A DNA stretch of 64,000 bases. Origin: an uncultured Oxalobacter sp. (GTDB taxonomy: Bacteria; Pseudomonadota; Gammaproteobacteria; Burkholderiales; Burkholderiaceae_D). Below the pieces are notes generated by a model. It was not told the DNA's origin. It did not search any database and saw only the letters and a program-made list of their open reading frames with translations. How positions within the stretch are numbered: the first letter of the stretch is position 1; each line of letters begins with the position of its first letter. Below, one piece after another: positions 35,817 through 44,908 of this stretch. The position numbers and the translations under genes were made by a program. The stretch lies in the NCBI GenBank assembly GCA_905202055.1, contig CAJKQK010000001.1:1-64000 (forward strand), written 5' to 3'.

Positions 35817-37466
35817 TCAGTGAGGCAACGGTTTCAGCCGACAATTCTCAAACATGTCTTTCGATTTGTCGTAGGTTGTCGATTTCACTTCCATGAGTGC
35901 CAGAAGGGTGTGGAAAAGATTGTCGTGCGACCAGGTGTTTTTTTCCGCTTCCTGTGCAATGCAGCTGTAATCGAGATGATCGAATTTTTTCATGTTCTCG
36001 GACATCCACAAGATCATCGGGACTTTTTTCTGCTCTGGCGGAGCGATGGAGTACGGCAGCCCATGCAGGTATATATTGTTTTCTCCCAGCGATTCCCCGT
36101 GATCGGATATATACATCAGGCCGGATTCCAGATGAGGGAAGCGTTTGAGGATATTGATGGCGTTGGCGACGACATAATCCGTATACAGAATCGTATTGTC
36201 ATAGGTGTTCACGACTTCCTCGCGTGTGCATTTCTGGATATCTGCCGTATCGCAGGTCGGTGTGAATTTCCTGAACGTTGCAGGATACCGTTTGTAGTAG
36301 GTCGGCCCGTGGCTTCCCATGGTATGCAGGACAATGAATGCATCTTTGGTGACATTGCCCAGGTATTCTTCGAGATCTTCAAGGAGAACTTCATCGAAAC
36401 AGCTTTTTCCGTCACAGTAACGGATGTCATTTTTTGTGATCATTTCTTCACTGGGAACCCGGTTGCAAACGCCCTTGCATCCGTCATCATTCTCCTTCCA
36501 CAGGACCTGAAAGCCCGATTGCTGCATCAGATCGACCAGATTTTCCGAATAGGCCGCATCGTCGGCATTGAATTTTTCACGCCCCATATTGGAAAACATG
36601 CACGGGACGGAAATGGCAGTCGCCGTTCCGCAGGAATAGACATCCTTGAAAGAGATCACATCTTCTTTGGCGAGCATCGGGTTCGTCTCACGGGAATACC
36701 CGTTCAACGAGAAGTTCATCGAGCGGGCCGTTTCTCCGACGACAAGAATGAAAACGGTTGGCGCGGCGTCTTCGTAAGGCATCAGTTTCGCCTTTTCGTC
36801 GAGCCGTGCGAATTGGCGGTTGACCAGTGATTTATGGTGGTAATAGCGGACGGTTGCATAGATGTAATTGGTAGGATTGATCAGACGCGGCATTTCATGA
36901 TGATTACGGCCGAAAGCGGCGTATTCCTTGAAAAACAGGGCAGCAATGGCTCCGATAGTGATCACGGAACCGGCAATGGCGAAAAGACGGAAACGCAATT
37001 CTTTCCAGAAGCTCTTGTATTCGATCCTTGTGAAAACCAGAAGCACGACAGGAATGATTCCGGTGATGAATATCCAGGTTATGGCGGAGAACGATATCAG
37101 GTCCATCGCTTCCCGTGTGGTGGTTTCAAACGCATTCCTGACCATGTCCGAGTCGATGAAAACACCCAGATTGAACATAAAGTAATTGGTGGCACTGGAG
37201 GCCAGCAGCAGGCCGGTTAACAGCGGTTTCGTGAGATAGGGGAGGCAAAAGATATTCAGCAACAGATATAAGGTCGCGAATATGAATACAGGAAAGCTGA
37301 CCCCGAAAAAGAACATCTTGATGCCTGAGACTTCCAGATGGACGATCAGATAACGCCAAAGACTCAGGTTCAGGACAGTGGTGATGTAGAGCGCAACTAA
37401 AGGGATAAGCCAGTGGCTTTTGATTCCGAATTTGCAGGGGAAAGAAGTGAAGGAGAGTCTTCTCAT
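35817..37466 (-). CDS. eptA: Phosphoethanolamine transferase, EptA family
   Basis: A 549-residue inner-membrane enzyme that moves phosphoethanolamine from phosphatidylethanolamine to lipid A or core sugars, lowering surface charge and giving polymyxin tolerance. Residues 1-180 hold about five spans; the periplasmic sulfatase-fold domain has Glu245 in VVGETAR, nucleophile Thr281 in SCGTATAIS, DHGESLGEN, and paired cysteines (CKGVC, CDGKSC). These match EptA/MCR. It could also be a core-specific EptB/C; lipid A is only the likelier substrate. Monocistronic. No regulator pair beside it. Confidence 0.9.
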   Translation of the reverse strand: MRRLSFTSFPCKFGIKSHWLIPLVALYITTVLNLSLWRYLIVHLEVSGIKMFFFGVSFPVFIFATLYLLLNIFCLPYLTKPLLTGLLLASSATNYFMFNLGVFIDSDMVRNAFETTTREAMDLISFSAITWIFITGIIPVVLLVFTRIEYKSFWKELRFRLFAIAGSVITIGAIAALFFKEYAAFGRNHHEMPRLINPTNYIYATVRYYHHKSLVNRQFARLDEKAKLMPYEDAAPTVFILVVGETARSMNFSLNGYSRETNPMLAKEDVISFKDVYSCGTATAISVPCMFSNMGREKFNADDAAYSENLVDLMQQSGFQVLWKENDDGCKGVCNRVPSEEMITKNDIRYCDGKSCFDEVLLEDLEEYLGNVTKDAFIVLHTMGSHGPTYYKRYPATFRKFTPTCDTADIQKCTREEVVNTYDNTILYTDYVVANAINILKRFPHLESGLMYISDHGESLGENNIYLHGLPYSIAPPEQKKVPMILWMSENMKKFDHLDYSCIAQEAEKNTWSHDNLFHTLLALMEVKSTTYDKSKDMFENCRLKPLPH

Positions 37467-37904
37467 GATGGAATGTGGGTTCGATGTATTCGGTACAGCA
37501 AAGTCAGCAATTTATGATGCCTGAAATAATGGTGCGGAATAATGACAGCTTTTCATTTTATTTGTAGACATCCGGGAAATATATTTTTTAAGTGAATCCG
37601 GGCATGAGCATATGTCAACTGAACAGTCGGGAAAAATGAAATTTAAACTTTGTTACATTTGTCATAATTGACGTGTTCCATACTGCCCAATTAACAGGCA
37701 ATGATGACTGGCTACGCCTGAATTCATGGCGGGCTCATCTTTATTCACCGGGTTTTCCACAGGATTTGGGGATAAATAAATACGCTTGCACAAGCTGACC
37801 GGAGTTTTTTTATCGATTATTATTTTCCTGACGCCCGAATTGCGTCCGAAATTGATTGGCAAGCCTCCTTAATTTGAAGGGGGCTTTTTTTATGGAGAAA
37901 TCAC
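37467..37904. other. Intergenic region with terminator-like leader of the second tail module
   Basis: No gene. From about 37790 it resembles the DNA upstream of the first tail-fibre gene (GCTGACCG, TTTTTTT and ATTATTAT blocks). At 37861-37891 a 10-bp stem (AAGCCTCCTT and GAAGGGGGCTT) followed by TTTTTT lies 14 bases before the fibre ATG, so the fibre gene must be read through it or start inside it. Confidence 0.6.
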
Positions 37905-38876
37905 ATGACGAAATTACCGGACAGGAGCCTTCTTGACGGAACAAAAAATCCTGATACGACAACAGGTGAATTCCGTTTGGCGATGGGAAATTTGAGGCAG
38001 TATTTGTTTGAACTTCTGGGGGAGGAAGGTACAGACAACGAAACAGCCAGACTGACAATGGGGATTGATCTGGCGGAATTGCTGGGCAAGATATCCGAAA
38101 AAGCAGGCAAGCAGGATGTTGAAACCGCCTTGGCCCTAAAGGCTGATTCAACAGAGCTTTCAGGAGTGGCATTTACCGGAAATTATAACGACCTGATCGA
38201 TAAACCGGCGAAATCAGACACGCTTGAAGGGTATGGAATCATTACTGATTCTGTTCCGACGGATGGCAGCACAAAACCTGTAACGAGTGGTGGTATCAAG
38301 ACTTACGTTGATACGAGCATAGCTGGTGCTGTCGTTCCACGTGGGATGCAGGTTTTTACTGCAAATGGAACGTTTACTGTACCGCCGAATGTGACAACTG
38401 TCAGAGTTGGAATTGTCGGAGGTGGTGGAGGCGGTGGGAATTCCTACATCACTCAATACTATGGATATGGAGGTGGGACATCAAGTTTTGGATCATTTGT
38501 CACTACAACAGGTGGCATGGGAGCCGGTAGTGGGTTTGCAAGTGGTGGAAGTGTTGTCATTGCTTCGAATGTTTCAGGATTTACGTGTAATGGTAGTAAT
38601 GGAGGGTGTGGTATTCACACACTTGGAGGTGGGAGTTTTTTAGGATGTTCCGGATACAAAGGTGGTACAGGTTATGGATATGGTGGTTGGGGAAATGGTT
38701 GGAGCCCTGATTCGGGGGATCCTTATGGTCGAGGTGGTGGTGGCTATGCTGACGTTTTTGTCTCAGGTTTAACCTCTGGTGTTGGGATTGCCGTGACAAT
38801 AGGTGGTGCTGGAACACCAAAAAATTGGGAAATGGGGGGCGCTGGTGGTGCTGGAGTTTGTATTATCGAATGGTAG
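37905..38876 (+). CDS. Phage-type tail fibre with glycine-rich tip
   Basis: A 323-residue protein. Residues 1-100 are paralogous to the frameshifted fibre at 983 (TKLPDRSLLDGTKNPDTTTG, SGVAFTGNYNDL). Residues about 145-323 form a glycine-rich tip starting MQVFTANGTFTVPPNVTT, like the glycine-rich receptor-binding domain of many phage fibres. GGAG precedes the ATG. No capsid, sheath or tape-measure genes are near, so it is an orphan module; it could be a prophage or tailocin leftover or a transferable fibre cassette. Confidence 0.85.
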   Translation: MTKLPDRSLLDGTKNPDTTTGEFRLAMGNLRQYLFELLGEEGTDNETARLTMGIDLAELLGKISEKAGKQDVETALALKADSTELSGVAFTGNYNDLIDKPAKSDTLEGYGIITDSVPTDGSTKPVTSGGIKTYVDTSIAGAVVPRGMQVFTANGTFTVPPNVTTVRVGIVGGGGGGGNSYITQYYGYGGGTSSFGSFVTTTGGMGAGSGFASGGSVVIASNVSGFTCNGSNGGCGIHTLGGGSFLGCSGYKGGTGYGYGGWGNGWSPDSGDPYGRGGGGYADVFVSGLTSGVGIAVTIGGAGTPKNWEMGGAGGAGVCIIEW

Positions 38877-38890
38877 AAATGGAGCAAAAA

Positions 38891-39364
38891 ATGAAAGCAT
38901 TAATAGAAACATACAACAATAACCGTATAGCCCAGATCGAGTCTGATGAAAGGATTTTTCAGGTTGTTCCCACTCTGAAATGGGTTGATTGTCCAGACGA
39001 TTGCCAAATGGACTGGTCTTACTGCGATGGGCAATTTATTCGTCCTGATGCAGCGGTTCTGGCAACAGAAGTCGTGCAAAACATGCCATCTCCGCAAACA
39101 CGGAATGTGATGGATGAAAAAGCGACAGGGCAGAAGGATGAACTGTTATTTTCCCATTCCAATGCAGTGAATACAAATGCGGTTCTGGTGGCAGAGGCTG
39201 TAGTCGGCACTGCATGGCTCGATGCAGTGTGTGTGAAGTGTTATGAGCTGATGGATATCGTCAAATCAGGTGATATGAGAAAACCTTCACAGGAAGAACA
39301 GCTGGTTATGCTCTCGGTTTTGAAATGGTTGCGTGAATTTGCCGAAGGCAAGACGGCAAGTTAG
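38891..39364 (+). CDS. Protein downstream of the tail fibre, probable fibre accessory
   Basis: A 157-residue protein beginning MKALIETYNNNRIAQIESD, with a WVDCPDDCQMDWSYCDGQF cysteine cluster near residue 36 typical of small phage-tail-associated proteins that follow a fibre. GGAGCAAAAA is upstream of the ATG at 38891, 14 bases after the fibre stop. The C-terminal half is helical. Function as fibre assembly factor is inferred from position. The terminator at 39459-39485 closes the unit. Confidence 0.7.
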   Translation: MKALIETYNNNRIAQIESDERIFQVVPTLKWVDCPDDCQMDWSYCDGQFIRPDAAVLATEVVQNMPSPQTRNVMDEKATGQKDELLFSHSNAVNTNAVLVAEAVVGTAWLDAVCVKCYELMDIVKSGDMRKPSQEEQLVMLSVLKWLREFAEGKTAS

Positions 39365-39458
39365 GATGCAATAGGACTGTTATGGCGTTTTCAGTACATG
39401 ATGAATGAATAATGCCATGTTGGGTATGACGGAAACGGAAAATCGATATATTGTTTTG

Positions 39459-39485
39459 AAACCTGTCTTTGACAGGTTTTTTTAT
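39459..39485 (+). terminator. Terminator of the second tail module
   Basis: AAACCTGTC and GACAGGTTT arms around TTT with a T run. Confidence 0.9.
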
Positions 39486-39527
39486 GTGTATCAGCCGAAG
39501 CGGTTCCCATAGATGTCTCATCATTAA

Positions 39528-39560
39528 AAAAAGGCCACGCATTTGCGTGGCCTTTAATCC
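39528..39560. terminator. Second hairpin, similar to the tRNA-Lys terminator
   Basis: AAAGGCCACGC and GCGTGGCCTTT arms. Near-identical to the terminator at 41661-41690. On the forward strand it would be preceded, not followed, by its A/T run, so it probably acts on reverse-strand transcripts. Confidence 0.6.
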
Positions 39561-39924
39561 ATTGGCGGGTTGCCAGTAAATCGAAAACAGAGCTTGTGGA
39601 TCAGACGTTCTGGCATAAAACAATCCACAATCAAATACTTTAGTTGATTCTGACATCAAAACGAACTTCACATTTTCAATGGTGCGGAATTTTCTGTTAT
39701 TTTGCCAATGTAATATGAAACTGGTTCAAATTGAATACAGTAGAGATCCACTCAAGCTGTACTAAAAGAATGTCGCCGAAAGCATTCGGTTTTTCTGATA
39801 ATAATGTTTTCAAATCGCCTGAAACATAATCACCAGTACAGTTCAATTGCTTTCATGAATCTGAAAATACAGGGTATTGTCTTTTATATTATCCTTGAGT
39901 TTCTGGTCTGTCATTCCGAATGCG

Positions 39925-41307
39925 TTAATTGGTTTGATACCAGGTTTTTTCCCTGTACGTTTCCTTTGCATTCGTATGTTTTATTATTGATTTATGTTCC
40001 TCTGTCATATTGAGGATTTCATCAATATTTTTATGTTTGTCCGTATATTCATAACAGGACCAGAGTTCCTTATAATATTCAGGATCAAAATATTTTTTCA
40101 GTTCTTTTTTATTACGTTTGTAATAGGCAATTTCCCGCGAAAGGGTTTTGAGAGGTGCCCGATGGTACCTGTAGGAAAAGGAGCAACCTAATGGAATGTC
40201 CTGTTTGACGGAACCTTGCCCGTAAATATACATTTTCCCGACATATTCCATGGCCAGGGTATTGCCTCTGTTGGCATCAGCCATAAACAAGGCGAAGGCT
40301 TTATCGTAATCCTGAGCCACTCCCTGTCCCTTGTAGTAAGCCACACCTTGCCAGTAATCACTCATCAACCCGTATTGTTCGGAAGCTTTGGCGAACCACT
40401 TGAACGATTCGGCATGATCCTGCTGAACGCCATTACCACCGTAGTGATAGGCGAGCCCCAGATCGAACATGGCTTTGCGTGAGCCTGTTTTTGCCAGTAT
40501 CTTGTATTCATTGACGGCTTCAGCCTTTTTGCCACGCAAGGAATATTGGTAAGCCAGGGATGCTCGCGCTTTAGAACTGCCCAGTTGAGCTGATTTTTCC
40601 AGATATTTCATGCCCAGTGCCTGGTCTTGCCCGATTCCCCGTCCGTTCTGATACATGATGGCCAGTTCATGATAAGCCAAGGGATGTGATAATGCGGCCG
40701 CTTTTTCAAAGTACTGAAAGGCTGTTTTAAAGTGCTCGCGCTCATGGTTGTAATCAAGATAAGACTGTAGCATATAATATGAGCCAAGCCCGAACAGGGC
40801 ATCACGATCATTATTTTTTTCTGCTGCTTTCAATAGTTCAAAGGCTTTTTTGCTATCCCGTTTGGTTCCGTTTCCTGTCAGGTAAAGATAAGCCAGAAAA
40901 GATTGAGCCCGGGATTTAAGATTTTTGTTTTTATTGATGTTTTTGTTATTCAAGGCTGCATTCAGCCATTTGAAAGCATTGTCAGGGTCTGCTGGCAGAA
41001 TATTGCCAAACATGTAGGCTAAACCCAGGTCCACTTGAGCCTGCGGGTCTCCTTTTTCGGCCTGGGATGTCAGATAATCCCGTATTAAGGCCGCTTCTTT
41101 TTCCTGATGGGGAGTTTCAGGGAAATTCAGTATTTTTCTTGAGTAAATAAGCTCGCTTAAGGTTTTTCTGCTTTGATTGTTACCTTCTGGAAGCTTGTCG
41201 ATTACCGTTTTCAACTCGGATTTTTCAATGGCATCTGTTTGGGCAAACCCGAGAGCAGGAATTAAAAAAATGATTATCGTTAATAAATGCAAACCTGTTT
41301 TTTTCAT
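39925..41307 (-). CDS. Secreted Sel1-like repeat protein
   Basis: A 460-residue periplasmic protein with signal peptide (LHLLTIIIFLIPALGFA). From about residue 75 to 390 it is a string of Sel1-like repeats of 36-40 residues, for example AQVDLGLAYMFGN, AYHELAIMYQNGRGIGQD and AMEYVGKMYIYGQGSVKQD. These alpha-solenoids bind protein partners, often in envelope stress or secretion. The C-terminal 70 residues are basic and Tyr/Lys-rich. No clear partner beside it. Confidence 0.85.
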   Translation of the reverse strand: MKKTGLHLLTIIIFLIPALGFAQTDAIEKSELKTVIDKLPEGNNQSRKTLSELIYSRKILNFPETPHQEKEAALIRDYLTSQAEKGDPQAQVDLGLAYMFGNILPADPDNAFKWLNAALNNKNINKNKNLKSRAQSFLAYLYLTGNGTKRDSKKAFELLKAAEKNNDRDALFGLGSYYMLQSYLDYNHEREHFKTAFQYFEKAAALSHPLAYHELAIMYQNGRGIGQDQALGMKYLEKSAQLGSSKARASLAYQYSLRGKKAEAVNEYKILAKTGSRKAMFDLGLAYHYGGNGVQQDHAESFKWFAKASEQYGLMSDYWQGVAYYKGQGVAQDYDKAFALFMADANRGNTLAMEYVGKMYIYGQGSVKQDIPLGCSFSYRYHRAPLKTLSREIAYYKRNKKELKKYFDPEYYKELWSCYEYTDKHKNIDEILNMTEEHKSIIKHTNAKETYREKTWYQTN

Positions 41308-41698
41308 TGTTTTTTCTTTTCAGGCAAGTGATTTTTTAATTTACTGTATTGTCATAAACAGGAATTATATATTGCTTGCGAAAATACCTTTTCTTCTGTT
41401 ATCAATCCGTTTGCATCAGCATAAAAAATTGCAATAAGGAAATTTATCGCAATTATATTTGGAGTTGAATTAATAATAATGCTGATTAAAATGAAATTAA
41501 AGCAGGGTGTATTTATAGCAAACCAGGAGGGCAGGTGTGTGCCTTATAAAGGATTGTTACAAAAAACTCCGGCATTAATTCATCCGGGTTTGGTTATAAC
41601 ACTATCAAATCCAATGAAGGTCTGATCTAAAAGTAGAAAGTATCTGTCATGAAAGACATGAAAAAAGGCCACGTTTTCGCGTGGCCTTTAAAATTCGG
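41308..41698. other. Intergenic region upstream of the Sel1 gene
   Basis: AT-rich; contains the Sel1-gene promoter region. A CTGT-N10-ACAG palindrome at 41344-41361 has the wrong spacer for LexA. The tRNA-Lys terminator lies at its right end. Confidence 0.4.
41661..41690 (-). terminator. Terminator of tRNA-Lys
   Basis: AAAGGCCACGCG and CGTGGCCTTT arms, with T run on the reverse strand, nine bases beyond the tRNA CCA end. Confidence 0.9.
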
Positions 41699-41774
41699 TG
41701 GTGGGTTGTGAGCGACTCGAACGCTCGACCTACGGATTAAGAGTCCGCAGCTCTACCAACTGAGCTAACAACCC
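41699..41774 (-). tRNA. tRNA-Lys (anticodon CTT)
   Basis: A 76-base cloverleaf on the reverse strand. Acceptor arms GGGTTGT and ACAACCC, D-loop AGCTCAGTTGGTAGAGC, anticodon loop CTCTTAA (CTT reads AAG), T-arm with GTTCGAGTC, and encoded CCA. Confidence 0.97.
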
Positions 41775-41977
41775 ATCGGGAAATAAAATTATAACAGCAA
41801 AATTGCAGGAGGTTAATACCGTCTTCGCTGTTTCTGTTGCGCAATGCTTTTTTCAGACCGTTATTATCGGGAAAAGTGCATACAGTCGGTTCAGTGTATC
41901 TTTTTCATGAGTGGGGGCTGCCAGCCTGCGATGCCTTGATTTCCCGATTTCCATCAAATTATCTCCAATCCCCTTTT

Positions 41978-41994
41978 TTCACCAATTTGGTGCA
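41978..41994 (+). promoter_or_regulatory. NtrC-type binding site
   Basis: TTCACCAATTTGGTGCA differs at one position from the dyad TGCACC-N5-GGTGCA. It lies about 190 bases upstream of the sigma-54 promoter, a normal enhancer distance. Confidence 0.7.
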
Positions 41995-42180
41995 AATCGT
42001 TCCGGTTTTATTGGGTTTTGGCACGATGAATTCGGCATACGGTCTCCCTGTCCTGCCTGCGAATGCCACATCCGAATGCCAGATATGGTTGTTTTGCAGG
42101 TAAATCCTGCCTTTAACGGGTTCTTTACAGGCACTCTCTTCATATTGGCGAAATCTTGATATCGGTTCCTTTATAAAAGT

Positions 42181-42196
42181 TGGCACGCATTATGCG
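42181..42196 (+). promoter_or_regulatory. Sigma-54 promoter of torF-glnK-amtB
   Basis: TGGCACGCATTATGCG carries the -24 GG and -12 GC with the required ten-base gap. It lies 47 bases before the first gene. Confidence 0.85.
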
Positions 42197-42242
42197 TAAG
42201 TCCAATCATAAAAATATTTCAGCTTTTTAAAAGGAGCATTTC

Positions 42243-42986
42243 ATGAATCGCACGATTGTTGCCATTTCTTCATTAGCCTGTTTGCCTTTGCTCGGTTTGT
42301 CCAGCGTTTATGCCGGGGAAGCGAAAAACCCGTTTTCCGCGAATGTCACGGTAACGAGCGATTACGCTTATCGCGGGATCAGCCAGACGGATGAACGTCC
42401 CGCCATTCAGGGCGGTTTCGACTTCAGGCATGATTCCGGTTTTTATGCCGGTACATGGGCCTCGAGCATTTCATGGCTGCACGATATGTCCGATGGCGGT
42501 GCGCCTTCGAGCAGTGTGGAGCTGGATGTGTATGGCGGTTACAGGCATCAGTTCGGTGATTTCGGTGTGGATGCCGGCTTGCTGGGATATCTGTATCCGG
42601 GCAGTTACAGCAGTACATGGAAACAGGCCAACAATATGAAAGACCCGTACACGCTTGAAGGCTATATCGGCGGTTCGTGGAAGTTCCTTTCATTGAAGTA
42701 TTCCCATTCCTTTACGGATTTGTTCGGAGCAGTGGATACGAAAAACAGCAAGTACATCGATTTTTCGGCCGCTTATCCGTTGACGGACAAGGTCACTTTG
42801 AATGCCCATTTCGGCAGGCAGATCATTACAGGTTCGGGCAATTCCTATAACGACTGGAAACTGGGAGCGACGCTCACCTGGCAGGGATTCGATTTCGGCC
42901 TGCATTATGTCGATACCAATCTTGAGAACAAGAAAGAAGCCAATGCGGATGCGCGTGTCATTTTTTCGGTCGGGAAAGTTTTTTAG
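42243..42986 (+). CDS. TorF-family putative outer-membrane porin
   Basis: A 247-residue protein with a signal peptide ending VYAGEA and a predicted small beta-barrel: FSANVTVTSDYAYRGISQTD opens it and VIFSVGKVF closes it. It fits the TIGR02001-type outer-membrane family that recurrently precedes glnK-amtB in betaproteobacteria. It probably admits ammonium or nitrogen compounds under limitation; transport has not been shown. The sigma-54 promoter upstream places it in the nitrogen regulon. Confidence 0.88.
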   Translation: MNRTIVAISSLACLPLLGLSSVYAGEAKNPFSANVTVTSDYAYRGISQTDERPAIQGGFDFRHDSGFYAGTWASSISWLHDMSDGGAPSSSVELDVYGGYRHQFGDFGVDAGLLGYLYPGSYSSTWKQANNMKDPYTLEGYIGGSWKFLSLKYSHSFTDLFGAVDTKNSKYIDFSAAYPLTDKVTLNAHFGRQIITGSGNSYNDWKLGATLTWQGFDFGLHYVDTNLENKKEANADARVIFSVGKVF

Positions 42987-43019
42987 CGCACAAAATGTAA
43001 TAACGACAAGGAGAGCAAT

Positions 43020-43358
43020 ATGAAACTGATCAGTGCCATTATCAAACCTTTCAAGCTGGACGAGGTGCGTGAAGCGCTAGCGGACATCGGGATACAGGGG
43101 ATGACGGTGACGGATGTTCGGGGATTCGGGCGGCAGAAAGGTCATACCGAGTTGTATCGCGGCGCGGAATATGTCGTCGATTTTCTGCCGAAAACGAAGA
43201 TTGAAGTCGCGATTGCGGATGAATTTCTGGAACAGGTGATCGAAGCTATCGAAAAATCGGCTTCGACCGGAAAAATCGGGGACGGCAAGATATTTGTCGT
43301 GAATCTGGAAGAGGTTATCCGTATTCGTACCGGTGAAACCGGCGCGGGTGCACTTTGA
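43020..43358 (+). CDS. glnK: P-II nitrogen regulatory protein (GlnK)
   Basis: A 112-residue P-II protein. MKLISAIIKPFKLDEVREAL opens it, Tyr51 in the T-loop (LYRGAEYVVD) is the uridylylation site, and KIGDGKIFV and VIRIRTGE follow. It senses 2-oxoglutarate, ATP and ADP and blocks AmtB when nitrogen is sufficient. AAGGAG precedes the ATG. It is 14 bases from the amtB start, in the usual glnK-amtB order. Confidence 0.95.
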   Translation: MKLISAIIKPFKLDEVREALADIGIQGMTVTDVRGFGRQKGHTELYRGAEYVVDFLPKTKIEVAIADEFLEQVIEAIEKSASTGKIGDGKIFVVNLEEVIRIRTGETGAGAL

Positions 43359-43371
43359 TGAGGAGTCTATC

Positions 43372-44706
43372 GTGAAAGCATTGATTTCATTATTGCTGGC
43401 TGGCCCTGGCGTTTTTGCGGGTTCGGCTTTTGCCGAAGAGATTACCGTGTCGTATGGTTCTGTGGCGACCGATCCCTTACCTGTGTTGAGTGCAGGGGAT
43501 ACGGCATGGATCCTGACATCCACGATGCTGGTCATTTTGATGATCATTCCGGGGCTGGCCCTGTTTTACGGTGGGCTCGCCCGCACAAAAAATATGCTCT
43601 CGGTCCTGATTCAGGTCTTTGTCGTGTTTGCCCTGATTTCCCTGCTCTGGGTCCTGTACGGATATACGCTGGTGTTTTCCGGGGAAGGCGCGGTGATCGG
43701 CGATTTCGGGAAGGTCTTTTTGCTGGGCATTACGCCGGACACGCTGTCCGCGACGATGAAAACCGTGCCTGAATATGTCTTCGTCGCGTTTCAGGGGACG
43801 TTCGCTGCGATTACGGCCGCATTGATTGTCGGTGCATTTGCCGAACGTATCCGTTTTGCGGCAGTAATGCTGTTCATGGTCTTGTGGTTCACGTTCAGTT
43901 ATATCCCGCTGGCGCATATCGTCTGGGGTGGCGGATTCCTTGCCGATGACGGCGCGCTGGATTTTGCAGGCGGAACGGTTGTTCACATCAACGCGGGTAT
44001 CGCCGCTCTGGTGGGCGCTTATATGGTCGGCAAACGGATCGGTCTGGGCAAGGATGCTTTCATGCCGCATTCGCTGACGCTGACAATGGTAGGTGCGTCG
44101 CTTTTGTGGGTGGGCTGGTTCGGTTTCAATGCCGGTTCAGCCGGCGCTGCCAACGGTACGGCAGGTCTGGCTTTCGTGAATACGGTGGTGGCGACTGCGG
44201 CAGCAACCCTGTCATGGCTGGCGGGCGAAGCGTTTTATAAAGGAAAAGCATCGATGCTCGGGGCTGCTTCCGGAGCCGTTGCCGGGCTCGTTGCCGTGAC
44301 TCCGGCTGCGGGATATGCCGGCCCGATGGGGTCGATCATACTGGGCCTGATTTCCGGGGTCGTCTGTTTGTGGAGTGTCAGCTGGTTCAAGAAAATCCTG
44401 AATGTGGACGATGCATTTGACGCTTTCGGGGTTCACGGGGTCGGTGGCATTGTGGGCGCGATCCTGACCGGTGTGGTGGTTTCTCCGGCACTGGGTGGCA
44501 CGGGTCTTTCAGGCGGCGATTATTCGATGGGATGGCAGGTCTGGATTCAGGTCAAGAGCGTCCTCGTGACGATTGCATGGTCCGGTATCGTATCTTTTAT
44601 CGCTTACAAAATTTCCGACAAGGTCTTCGGCTTGCGTGTTTCCGAAGAAGAGGAAAGGGCCGGTCTGGACAATACCTCACATGGCGAATCGGCTTACCGT
44701 TACTGA
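43372..44706 (+). CDS. amtB: Ammonium transporter AmtB
   Basis: A 444-residue trimeric ammonium channel of the inner membrane. A cleaved signal-like start (LISLLLAGPGVFAGSAFAEE) is followed by eleven spans with WILTSTMLVILMIIPGLALF, FGGTVVHINAGIAALVGAY (first pore His) and GVHGVGGIVGAI (second pore His). The GTG at 43372 is chosen for its GAGGAG and signal sequence. The terminator at 44763-44792 closes the operon. Confidence 0.95.
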   Translation: MKALISLLLAGPGVFAGSAFAEEITVSYGSVATDPLPVLSAGDTAWILTSTMLVILMIIPGLALFYGGLARTKNMLSVLIQVFVVFALISLLWVLYGYTLVFSGEGAVIGDFGKVFLLGITPDTLSATMKTVPEYVFVAFQGTFAAITAALIVGAFAERIRFAAVMLFMVLWFTFSYIPLAHIVWGGGFLADDGALDFAGGTVVHINAGIAALVGAYMVGKRIGLGKDAFMPHSLTLTMVGASLLWVGWFGFNAGSAGAANGTAGLAFVNTVVATAAATLSWLAGEAFYKGKASMLGAASGAVAGLVAVTPAAGYAGPMGSIILGLISGVVCLWSVSWFKKILNVDDAFDAFGVHGVGGIVGAILTGVVVSPALGGTGLSGGDYSMGWQVWIQVKSVLVTIAWSGIVSFIAYKISDKVFGLRVSEEEERAGLDNTSHGESAYRY

Positions 44707-44762
44707 TATGTGAACAGACGGCCGGTTAAATAAAACGGTGGTGCCGATCCGGTAACTGTCTG

Positions 44763-44792
44763 GCTGCGGGCTTGCGAGGCCCGCAGTTTTTT
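44763..44792 (+). terminator. Terminator of the nitrogen operon
   Basis: CTGCGGGC and GCCCGCAG arms with a T run. Confidence 0.92.
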
Positions 44793-44908
44793 TATTCGGG
44801 GATCATTCCGAAAACAGCTCTGTTGTGGACGCTTGCCAGGATGGGGTACCTGTTTCCTGATAATAAGGGGGGCAGGTGATATGATGTCATGTTGCCACAG
44901 GAGGGGAT

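Larger units (their letters stand above)
39365..39924. other. Gene-free region with two hairpins
   Basis: Apart from the two hairpins at 39459 and 39528 nothing supported was found. A reverse-strand frame (39306-39671) lacks a convincing start and crosses the terminators. Confidence 0.4.

Noticed and set aside
37755..37775. TTTTCCACAGG as a DnaA box or origin element
   Set aside because: A single imperfect site with no cluster or AT-rich unwinding element.
39528..39560. Attachment-site duplication with the tRNA-Lys terminator at 41661
   Set aside because: Similarity is limited to the hairpin, with no shared flanking sequence and no integrase between.
39306..39671. Reverse-strand frame of 121 codons
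   Set aside because: Crosses two terminators and the end of the tail accessory gene; composition not convincing.
41344..41361. CTGT...ACAG palindrome before the Sel1-repeat gene as an SOS box
   Set aside because: The spacer is ten bases instead of eight, so LexA binding is not expected.
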